This document shows, piece by piece, positions 42,827-50,209 of a stretch of 64,000 nt of DNA. The notes beneath the pieces are model-generated. The model was not told where the DNA came from. It was given only the letters and a program-made list of their open reading frames with translations, and did no database searches. The stretch covers positions 62,001 to 126,000 of the forward strand of contig JANQRT010000054.1 in the NCBI GenBank assembly GCA_028284385.1. Direction: 5' to 3'. The DNA comes from Opitutaceae bacterium. GTDB lineage: Bacteria > Verrucomicrobiota > Verrucomicrobiia > Opitutales > Opitutaceae. Position 1 is the first letter of the stretch. Every line of letters begins with the position of its first letter. The translations under genes were made by a program, and so were the position numbers.

Positions 42827-45148
42827 ATGAATACGGAGAATGGATTGAAATTGCATGCTCTCGGGTATCCGAGGATGGGGGAGCGACGGGAACTCAAGAG
42901 GGCCTTGGAAGCGTATTGGCGAGGCAAGCACAGTCTCCATTCTCTGCTAGAGGTCGGTAAAGAGCTGAGGCAACGAAACTGGCTCAAGCAGAAGAAGGCA
43001 GGCATTGATTGGATACCGAGCAACGACTTTAGCTTTTATGACCACATGTTGGATACATCAGCTCTGCTTGGGAATGTACCCGCTAGATTTTCGTGGCAAG
43101 GAGGGCAGGTCGATTGGGACACCTATTTTCGCATGGCGCGAGGAACTACCTCGAAGACTCCGTCTTCGCAGACCTCTACTGATGCAGTGGCTTGCGAAAT
43201 GACTAAATGGTTCGATACGAACTATCACTACATCGTACCCGAATTCGATAAGTCTACGCGCTTTCGGCTGTCTTCGTCACATCCGTTCGATGCTTTTCAA
43301 GAGGCTCTTGAAATAGGAGTGAAGACGGTGCCCGTGCTTGTCGGTCCTATTGCTTTCCTTCGGCTGGGCAAAGCCTGCGCATCCCTTGGCGACGATTTCG
43401 ACAAGCTATCACTACTAGATCCGGTGCTACGGGTTTATGAAGAGATGGTTGCGAAATTCGTCGAGCTGGGAGCCGAATGGATACGATTTGACGAGCCGAT
43501 TTTCGCTCTCGATCTGACAGATGCTGAGCGTTCCGCCTTGCAAAGCGCATACAAGCGGATTCGCGCTTCTGGCAAAGGAGCTAAAATCTTTGTCGCTTCC
43601 TATTTTGGAACGTTGGGAGAGAATCTAGAAAGCTACTGTTCCTTGCCGGTCGACGCTTTGCATCTTGATCTGAGAAGAGCTCCTGAAGATTTGGAGCCTG
43701 CTTTGTCCTGCCTTGATAATGACAAGAGCCTATCGCTTGGAATTATCGATGGGCGAAATGTCTGGAAAACCGAATACGATAGGGTCTTCCCATTGATCGA
43801 GCTGGCTAGCGAAGCTTTGGGAAGCGAAAGAGTGATACTTTCCACTTCCTGCTCGCTCCTGCATTCGCCCGTGACCTTGCAAAATGAGAGCCAACTGGGT
43901 GGTGATTTGAGAGAGTGGTTAGCGTTTGCTGACGAGAAGCTTGGTGAATTATGCGATTTGCGAAAAATCGCTCTGCGCGCTCCGGGCTCCGATCGGCTTT
44001 TGAGTGAAAACGCGGCGATCTTCGAGAAACGCCGCTCCCACCCCTCGGTTATTAATCCTTCTTTGAGGGATCGTCTAAGCAATTTGGAGTCTGACGATTT
44101 TCGACGAACCGAGGCTTACGAGGAAAGGCGTCAAGCCCAGAAGTCTTTGGACTTGCCATATTTCCCTACCACAACAATCGGATCTTTCCCTCAAACCGCC
44201 CAAACCCGATCAATCCGACGTCGCTTCAAGCAGGGCGATGTATCCGAATCTGAATACGAGCGCTACTTGAAGGAAGAGATTCAAAACTGTGTGGAACTGC
44301 AGGAGAAAATTGGACTCGATGTCTTGGTTCATGGCGAGTTCGAGCGTAACGATATGGTGGAGTACTTCGGTGAACAGCTCGACGGGTTCGCCTTTACTGA
44401 AAACGGCTGGGTGCAGAGCTACGGATCGCGCTGCGTTAAGCCGCCTCTGATTTACGGCGACGTTTCACGACCCAGGTCGATGACGGTTGATTGGGCGGTC
44501 TATTCGCAAAGCCTGACCGATCGTAAAATGAAAGGCATGTTGACCGGTCCCGTCACGATTCTGCAATGGAGTTTCGCGCGAGACGACCTCGAACGCGTAC
44601 AGATCGCTTATCAGATTGGCTTAGCGATCCGCGATGAAGCGAGCGATCTCGAGGCGGCAGGCATCTCGATCATTCAAATCGATGAACCTGCTTTTCGTGA
44701 GGGGCTCCCCCTGCGGCAAGCCGATTGGAACGACTACCTCGAGTGGTCGACCAGGGCCTTTCGTTTATCATCCAGTAGCGTAAAAGCGGATACGCAAATC
44801 CATACGCACATGTGCTACTCGGAATTCAATGATATTATCGATTCCATTGCAGCGATGGATGCCGATGTGATCACTATCGAGACGGCTCGTTCCAATATGG
44901 AGCTTTTAAAGGCGTTTTCCGATTTCGATTATCCCAACGAGATAGGACCAGGGGTTTATGACATTCATTCGCCTCGCGTTCCGACCACCGGCGAAATGGT
45001 GCGGCTTATACAGCAAGCTGCTCGTAGCATTCCGAAGGATCGTCTTTGGATTAATCCGGATTGCGGACTGAAAACGCGTGACTGGCCTGAGGTGGAGTCA
45101 TCTCTACGGCGTATGACAGCCGCTGCTGAGATGCTTAGGGGCGACTGA
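42827..45148 (+). CDS. metE: Cobalamin-independent methionine synthase
   Basis: MetE methylates homocysteine using 5-methyltetrahydropteroyl-triglutamate. The 773-residue protein has both barrels. The N-terminal one has LGYPRMGERRELKRALEAYWRG. The C-terminal one has FPTTTIGSFPQTAQTRS, DVLVHGEFERNDMVEYFGEQL, MLTGPVTILQWSF and the zinc ligands His661, Cys663, Glu685 and Cys746 (HTHMCYSEF, ITIETARS, INPDCGLKTR). Length matches the family. A strong palindrome 44 bp upstream probably binds its regulator. No SAM riboswitch is evident. Confidence 0.96.
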   Translation: MNTENGLKLHALGYPRMGERRELKRALEAYWRGKHSLHSLLEVGKELRQRNWLKQKKAGIDWIPSNDFSFYDHMLDTSALLGNVPARFSWQGGQVDWDTYFRMARGTTSKTPSSQTSTDAVACEMTKWFDTNYHYIVPEFDKSTRFRLSSSHPFDAFQEALEIGVKTVPVLVGPIAFLRLGKACASLGDDFDKLSLLDPVLRVYEEMVAKFVELGAEWIRFDEPIFALDLTDAERSALQSAYKRIRASGKGAKIFVASYFGTLGENLESYCSLPVDALHLDLRRAPEDLEPALSCLDNDKSLSLGIIDGRNVWKTEYDRVFPLIELASEALGSERVILSTSCSLLHSPVTLQNESQLGGDLREWLAFADEKLGELCDLRKIALRAPGSDRLLSENAAIFEKRRSHPSVINPSLRDRLSNLESDDFRRTEAYEERRQAQKSLDLPYFPTTTIGSFPQTAQTRSIRRRFKQGDVSESEYERYLKEEIQNCVELQEKIGLDVLVHGEFERNDMVEYFGEQLDGFAFTENGWVQSYGSRCVKPPLIYGDVSRPRSMTVDWAVYSQSLTDRKMKGMLTGPVTILQWSFARDDLERVQIAYQIGLAIRDEASDLEAAGISIIQIDEPAFREGLPLRQADWNDYLEWSTRAFRLSSSSVKADTQIHTHMCYSEFNDIIDSIAAMDADVITIETARSNMELLKAFSDFDYPNEIGPGVYDIHSPRVPTTGEMVRLIQQAARSIPKDRLWINPDCGLKTRDWPEVESSLRRMTAAAEMLRGD

Positions 45149-45253
45149 AATTTCCCTAGCGTCAATGTCTCTGTAGCGACTGAAAACGAGAATTTTCGCT
45201 TTGTCGAAAAATTCGGTAGCCATTCGCCTGATTGAGCTTATGAAAGGCGAGAT

Positions 45254-46132
45254 ATGTCTAAAGAACGTATCGCATTCATTGGTATTGGCGTAATGGGTCG
45301 TAGCATGGCTGGCCATCTCCTCGACGCTGGTTATCCACTTTCTGTATACAATCGGACTAAGTCGAAAACGGACGATCTGGTAGCTAGGGGAGCCGAGTGG
45401 AAGGATTCTCCCTCGGAAGCGGCGGCGGATGCGGACGTGGTGATAACGATTGTGGGATTCCCTAAGGATGTAGAGGAAACCTATTTTGGAGAAAGCGGTA
45501 TTTTCAAAACAATACAGTCGGGAGCCTTGGTGATCGACATGACCACTTCCAGTCCATTGCTGGCCAAAAGAATTGCCGAAGAAGGTGCCAAGCAAGGCGT
45601 TACCTCGCTAGACGCTCCTGTTTCTGGAGGCGACCTTGGAGCCCGCGAAGCTAGACTTTCGATCATGATTGGAGGGGAGAAATCCGCCTTCGAGCGAGCC
45701 AAGCCAATCTTTGAAATCATGGGAAAAAACATCCAGCTTCAAGGCCCTGCAGGCTCAGGCCAACATACCAAAATGTGTAACCAGATTGCTATTGCAGGCG
45801 GTATGGTCGCGATTGGCGAAGCCTTAGCCTATGCAAAGAAGTCCGGGCTCGATCCCAAACAAGTTCTGGCAAGCATTGAGACAGGAGCTGCGGGAAGCTG
45901 GTCGCTTACCAATCTAGCTCCGCGCGCTTTGGACGACAACTATGCGCCTGGATTTTTTGTCAAGCACTTCATCAAGGATATGGGCATTGCTATCGAGTCC
46001 GCGGAAGAAATGGGACTCAAGCTTCCTGGACTATCCCTGGCCAAAAGTCTTTACGATCGTCTCGCTGCCGATGGAGGAGCGGATGACGGAACCCATGCTC
46101 TTTTCCGCTTCTATTTCGAAGGCAAGCAGTGA
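45254..46132 (+). CDS. NAD(P)-dependent beta-hydroxyacid dehydrogenase (3-hydroxyisobutyrate dehydrogenase family)
   Basis: A 292-residue oxidoreductase. The Rossmann fingerprint is IAFIGIGVMGRSMAGHLLDAG. Family motifs follow: VIDMTTSSPLLAKRIAE, DAPVSGGDLGAREARLSIMIGG (substrate-binding), GPAGSGQHTKMCNQI with the catalytic Lys, and a late helical domain with KHFIKDMGIAIESAEEMG. Substrate may be 3-hydroxyisobutyrate, tartronate semialdehyde or a succinic semialdehyde-like compound. It lies 105 bp after metE on the same strand; a functional link is not evident. Confidence 0.92.
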   Translation: MSKERIAFIGIGVMGRSMAGHLLDAGYPLSVYNRTKSKTDDLVARGAEWKDSPSEAAADADVVITIVGFPKDVEETYFGESGIFKTIQSGALVIDMTTSSPLLAKRIAEEGAKQGVTSLDAPVSGGDLGAREARLSIMIGGEKSAFERAKPIFEIMGKNIQLQGPAGSGQHTKMCNQIAIAGGMVAIGEALAYAKKSGLDPKQVLASIETGAAGSWSLTNLAPRALDDNYAPGFFVKHFIKDMGIAIESAEEMGLKLPGLSLAKSLYDRLAADGGADDGTHALFRFYFEGKQ

Positions 46133-46211
46133 GTTGGGTGTTAGGAATTTAGGTATTTGGTTCGATGCTTCATCTAAAACCTTAAACCTAAACCTAGTAC
46201 CTAAAACCTAT

Positions 46212-47021
46212 CTACTTTTTGTATCCGTCTTTCAGTAGCAGGGTATAGAATAGCCCGCCGAGCAAGGCTCCGGCGATTGGGGCTAGAATATAGACGGTTA
46301 GCCAGCCCATTCCATTAAAGGAGAAGGGTAGCGATTCCCAGCCAGCGAGACTGGAAAAGAGGCGAGGGGCGAAGTCGCGAGCCGGATTAAAACCTCCCAT
46401 CGAAATAGGAGCCAAAAGGGAGATTAGCACAGTGAGAGTCATGCCAATGGTCCACGGAGCGAATCTGGCAGGCACGTTGTTGTTGCTCTTGTCGGTTATT
46501 GAAAAAATGGCCAAAGCTAGGAGGGCTGTTCCGACGAATTCCGCTAGAAAGGCATGCACTGCGGTTATCGATTGTCGGATCGTTTCGGATACCGGCTTCC
46601 CTCCGGGATTAGGGTAGTATTCGCCGAAAAGCATGGCGCTGGCTTCGCTGCCTGCGGAGCCTCGTTCCAAACCAAGCTCTTGTTCGAATAATGAAATCGC
46701 TCCCCCGTAGATAGCGTAGATTAAAGCCGCCGCGGCGAATGCCCCCAACATTTGAATACCGATGTAGCCTAGTGCTCTACTCCACTTGAACCGAGTAAAG
46801 GTCGCCATGGCGATGGTGATGGCTGGATTGAGGTGAGCTCCACTCAAGGGACCGGTCATTTTAATGGCTAAGGCGAGTCCCATACCCCATACGATAGCTA
46901 CTTGAAACAGACCCACTTGGGCGCCAAGGGTCACTGCGGTTGCCACGCTTCCGCAGCCGAAAAAAACGAGTAGAAAAGTCCCCAGGCCTTCTCCGACTAT
47001 CCAGTTCAAAGTTTTATTCAT
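46212..47021 (-). CDS. Aquaporin/aquaglyceroporin (MIP family) in an arsenic operon
   Basis: A 269-residue channel with six helices and the two pore motifs: SGAHLNPAITIAMATF and GGFNPARDFAPRLF. An Asp follows the second NPAR, as in glycerol-conducting members. It is the third gene after arsR and arsC (13 bp behind arsC), an arrangement described for AqpS in Sinorhizobium meliloti, where the channel releases arsenite formed by ArsC. The same role is inferred here, replacing ArsB or Acr3 pumps. Confidence 0.88.
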   Translation of the reverse strand: MNKTLNWIVGEGLGTFLLVFFGCGSVATAVTLGAQVGLFQVAIVWGMGLALAIKMTGPLSGAHLNPAITIAMATFTRFKWSRALGYIGIQMLGAFAAAALIYAIYGGAISLFEQELGLERGSAGSEASAMLFGEYYPNPGGKPVSETIRQSITAVHAFLAEFVGTALLALAIFSITDKSNNNVPARFAPWTIGMTLTVLISLLAPISMGGFNPARDFAPRLFSSLAGWESLPFSFNGMGWLTVYILAPIAGALLGGLFYTLLLKDGYKK

Positions 47022-47034
47022 CTAAATCTTTGGC

Positions 47035-47484
47035 TTATGATTGAGACGCATTCAGACGATAGCCCTCTGCGAAGGCTTCGAATACGAGTCTGATCTGGTC
47101 TCGTACCTCTCTGAAGCAATTGATGATTTCGTCGTCACTTCCCTCAGCTTTGGCCGGATCCACAAAACCCCAGTGAAACCGCTTCACTTGTCCGGGATAG
47201 GTGGGGCAGGCTTGATCAGCATTGCCACATACTGTAATCACAATGTGGATATCCTGGTTGAGAAAATCATTCATACTTTTCGAAGTGTGATTCGAAATGT
47301 CTATCCCGATTTCCTCCATGACGGAAATGGCCTTGGGGTGAACATAGCCTGCGGGTTGCGAACCGGCGCTATGAACGTCGAACAAGTTGCTGGCCGCGTT
47401 TCGAAGTACGCCTTCCGCCATGTGGCTACGGCAGGAATTGCCGGTGCAGAGAATGAGCGCTATTAGCCGTTTAGCGTTTTCCAT
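47035..47484 (-). CDS. arsC: Arsenate reductase, low-molecular-weight phosphatase type
   Basis: ArsC reduces arsenate to arsenite. The 149-residue protein has the LMW-phosphatase loop with Cys13 and Arg19 ([14 protein letters not shown]). The redox pair Cys86 and Cys93 lies in [10 protein letters not shown], as in thioredoxin-coupled S. aureus ArsC. The closing [15 protein letters not shown] helix is also typical. It starts 3 bp after arsR stops and precedes the aquaporin gene by 13 bp. Confidence 0.93.
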   Translation of the reverse strand: MENAKRLIALILCTGNSCRSHMAEGVLRNAASNLFDVHSAGSQPAGYVHPKAISVMEEIGIDISNHTSKSMNDFLNQDIHIVITVCGNADQACPTYPGQVKRFHWGFVDPAKAEGSDDEIINCFREVRDQIRLVFEAFAEGYRLNASQS

Positions 47485-47487
47485 GAG

Positions 47488-47823
47488 CTACGCGCAGTTG
47501 GCTTGTTCCTTGACCTCTTCCAGTCGTTTAAGATCGGTCGATAGTTCCGTGTCGTATGGCGCGAATTTGCCTAGAGCCTCTAAGTTCGCGTTCAAGATCG
47601 GATGGGCGATCTTGTTTATTTCGTAGTAATTCCAATTAGCCATTCGTTTTGAAATGAGAAGCTCCCTTTGCTTCATGTATCCAAGATGCTTAGACATTTT
47701 GACTTGAGATTCTCCCAGAGCTTGTTGCAGCTGGCAAACGCAAAGCGGTCCTTCTCTGAGCAAATTCAGAATGCGCAGTCGTGTCGGCTCGCTAAGGCAT
47801 TTGTACAGCGCCACCAGATCCAT
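47488..47823 (-). CDS. arsR: ArsR family arsenic-responsive repressor
   Basis: A 111-residue winged-helix repressor. LSEPTRLRILNLLREGPLCVCQLQQALG contains the Cys-x-Cys arsenite-binding pair in the first recognition-helix region. QVKMSKHLGYMKQRELLISKRMANWNYYEI provides the DNA-binding helix and wing. It is the first gene of the arsR-arsC-aquaporin operon and probably represses it. An imperfect dyad 42 bp upstream is the candidate operator. Confidence 0.92.
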   Translation of the reverse strand: MDLVALYKCLSEPTRLRILNLLREGPLCVCQLQQALGESQVKMSKHLGYMKQRELLISKRMANWNYYEINKIAHPILNANLEALGKFAPYDTELSTDLKRLEEVKEQANCA

Positions 47824-47864
47824 GAAGCGAATCTATCTTCCCCCATTCTACATACGTCAAGAGG

Positions 47865-47886
47865 AATATACCTTTAGAGGAATATT
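47865..47886 (-). promoter_or_regulatory. Candidate ArsR operator
   Basis: A 22-bp imperfect dyad with nine of eleven matching positions, starting 42 bp upstream of the arsR start codon. Two direct AGAGGAATAT copies (47860-47869 and 47876-47885) overlap it. TTGACG (minus strand, 47860-47855) could be the -35 box. Confidence 0.5.
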
Positions 47887-47925
47887 TGCCGCGCTTCCTT
47901 TAGGTATGTCTCGACTTGGATTTGT

Positions 47926-49560
47926 TCAACTAGCCTTGCTAGTCTCTTTACAGCGTTTGTTTAGGCCTTCACTTGCCTGCAAAAGAGCATTCTTGAGGGT
48001 GTCGAGCAAGATGGGCTTACTCAAATAATCATCCATTCCTGCCTTGAGGGCTTGTTCCATATCGTCTCTCAGCGCTCCGGCGGTGACGGCAACAATCCAG
48101 GGATTCTTTTCTAAATGCTCCTCCCTAATCGCTCGGGTGGCTTGCCTTCCATCGATTACTGGCATCTGCACGTCCATCAGAATGACATCGTATCCGTTTT
48201 CTCTGGTCATTTCAATAGCCTGCTCGCCATTGATGGCTTCTTCGGGGGTGTAGCCCAGTTTTCTCAAAAGCATTCGGGCTACTTGGCGATTCGTGTCGTT
48301 ATCGTCTACTAGCAGAATCTTCAGAGGATTAGTCGCCGCAACCGATTGGATGTCCGGCGGGATGATCTCCTCGCCTGGATCTCGACTTGCCGACTGGAAT
48401 TCTGTCAGAGCTCGTTCGAGCGCTTCGAGCATATACCTTGGCTTAATCGGTTTCGATAGGGCCACGCTGAAAATATCGCACGGCGTTTGTATCGTCGAAG
48501 CGGTTACGGATACAAAACGAGCGGATCGTGTCTGCTTGATCTTCTTAAGCTCTGCGGCCAGGGCGTTGCCATTCATATCGGGCAGATGGTAGTCGATTAT
48601 GGCCAGATCGATTGGACTCTCGCTTTGCATTGCCATTTCGATGGCCTGTTGGGAAGTGGAAGCTTCGACTGGCTGAACTCCCCAGGAATTCAAATACTTT
48701 CTAATCAGCTTTCGCTGTATGTCGCTATCTTCAACTATCAATATTCGTTTTCCCCCTACGAGCTCGCTACTCAGTTTGTAGGGAGGTTCTTCTTCTTGGA
48801 GGATGGTGGTGAATGAGAATTTCGATCCTTCCTGCTCATTGCTCTTCACAACTATTTCGCCTCCCATGAGCTCTACGAGCTTTTTGCTAATCGCCAATCC
48901 GAGACCAGTTCCTCCGAATTCGCGGGAATTCGACACATCGACTTGACTGAAGGTCTTGAAGAGGAGCTTTTGCTTCTCGGGCGCTATGCCGATGCCTGTA
49001 TCCAGTATTTCGAATTTCAGTTTTACGAATTCGTCTTCCTGTTGAAGTGCAGAAACGGATACCGTGATATGCCCATACGAAGTGAATTTGACGGCGTTGC
49101 CGATTAGATTTACCAAGACTTGCCTGAGGCGAGCTGGATCGCCGCTAACGTGCTCGGGAACGTCCTCCTCCATGTAGTATGCAAGCTCCAGTTTCTTCTT
49201 GGCGACCTGCTCGATGAAAATGTCGAGCGCTAGTTCGATGCATTCGCGCAGACTGAATTTCAAAGTTTCCAGTTCGATCCTGCCCGCTTCGATTTTGGAA
49301 TAATCGAGAATGTCGTTTACGATGCCCACGACGCTTTCGCCGCTGCTTTCGATTACCTGAACAAGCTCGCGTTGGTCATTGGTGAGATCCGTTTGCCTCA
49401 ATAAGCTGGTCATGCCCACCACTCCATTCAGCGGCGTTCTAATTTCATGGCTCATAGCGGCCAGAAAGTCGCTCTTCGCTTTGCTAGCGGATTCGGTCGC
49501 TTCAATGGTTTTCTGGAATCTGGCATTTGCCTTGTTGAGCTCGTCTGTCTTTTTTTCCAA
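47926..49560 (-). CDS. Hybrid histidine kinase with two receiver domains (N-terminal part unclear)
   Basis: From the TTG at 49560 the frame gives 544 residues: a coiled linker, HisKA with His38 (AAMSHEIRTPLNGV), HATPase (GNAVKFTSYG, DTGIGIAPEKQ, GGTGLGLAISKKL), a first receiver (RILIVEDSD, LAIIDYHLPDMNG) and a second one (KILLVDDND, VILMDVQMPVIDG). Upstream the same frame stays open to a stop at 49999 and encodes two plausible membrane helices (VWRGFFIVAVFLLS, YWPAIYTFALLASCIAFFI), but has no ATG, GTG or TTG. An ATG at 49853 with an AGAGGA site is out of frame by one base. The real N-terminus is probably longer or frameshifted. Target unknown. Confidence 0.85.
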   Translation of the reverse strand: MEKKTDELNKANARFQKTIEATESASKAKSDFLAAMSHEIRTPLNGVVGMTSLLRQTDLTNDQRELVQVIESSGESVVGIVNDILDYSKIEAGRIELETLKFSLRECIELALDIFIEQVAKKKLELAYYMEEDVPEHVSGDPARLRQVLVNLIGNAVKFTSYGHITVSVSALQQEDEFVKLKFEILDTGIGIAPEKQKLLFKTFSQVDVSNSREFGGTGLGLAISKKLVELMGGEIVVKSNEQEGSKFSFTTILQEEEPPYKLSSELVGGKRILIVEDSDIQRKLIRKYLNSWGVQPVEASTSQQAIEMAMQSESPIDLAIIDYHLPDMNGNALAAELKKIKQTRSARFVSVTASTIQTPCDIFSVALSKPIKPRYMLEALERALTEFQSASRDPGEEIIPPDIQSVAATNPLKILLVDDNDTNRQVARMLLRKLGYTPEEAINGEQAIEMTRENGYDVILMDVQMPVIDGRQATRAIREEHLEKNPWIVAVTAGALRDDMEQALKAGMDDYLSKPILLDTLKNALLQASEGLNKRCKETSKAS

Positions 49561-49857
49561 TTCCGCGATGAGGCGACTCTTTTCCTTCGATGCTTTGCGA
49601 GACGACTTCCGCCCTATAATGAAAAAAGCGATACAGGAGGCTAGTAGGGCAAAGGTGTAGATCGCAGGCCAGTAATCAAAAGTCGATTCGGCTATTGGAC
49701 TCGAAACCGAAAGCTCGGTCCTCTCATTCGAGTCAGGTGATATCGCTACTTCGATCGAATCAAAAGGGGTCCAGCCAATAGCTGTTGTCGTTGAAACAGT
49801 CGACAGCAGGAATACCGCAACGATAAAGAATCCACGCCAGACGGGGATTCCATCGAT
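49561..49857 (-). pseudogene. Apparent N-terminal membrane region of the hybrid kinase lacking a standard start
   Basis: In frame with the 47926-49560 kinase and without stops, this stretch encodes helix, about 60 polar residues, helix, then KSSRKASKEKSRLIAELEKK leading straight into the kinase linker. AAGAGGA (49872-49866) lies 8 nt before an ATC at 49857 and 12 nt before the out-of-frame ATG at 49853. A one-base error in the GGGG run 49843-49846 would join that ATG to this frame. Confidence 0.45.
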
Positions 49858-50209
49858 GGGCGTGTTCCTCTTGTGGCTGTTTGCGCGCGATTTCGGCTCT
49901 GCTTTAATTTTTGTGGCTAGGAATGAGGGAAGTAAGATCCGGCCAGATTCGCTAAGAACCCGGTTCTTTTCAACTATGTGTGGTTCCCGTAGTCTTTTTC
50001 ATCATTTATTAATATAGTCACATTGTTGCGGTTTTGGCCTTCCGGTCCTGGTTGTTGTCAGTCTACGACCAGCTGATTTTATTATATTCGATCTGAAGAC
50101 TTATCTCTTCGCCAGAAAGCTTCCTGATTTCCGGTTTGAATATTGCCTTGGACCAAAGGCGAGTGTCAGCATGGCTATTACAAGCTGATTGGCTTCCTCC
50201 GCATGATTT
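49858..50209. other. Divergent intergenic region between two hybrid kinases (352 bp)
   Basis: No gene seen. It should hold both kinase promoters. A perfect 7-bp dyad, AAGAACC-C-GGTTCTT (49954-49968), could bind a regulator. The stretch around 50000-50040 is AT-rich. Confidence 0.4.

Noticed and set aside
43633..44082. 149-codon minus-strand ORF within metE
   Set aside because: Antisense shadow of a conserved gene, Ser/Arg rich and without features.
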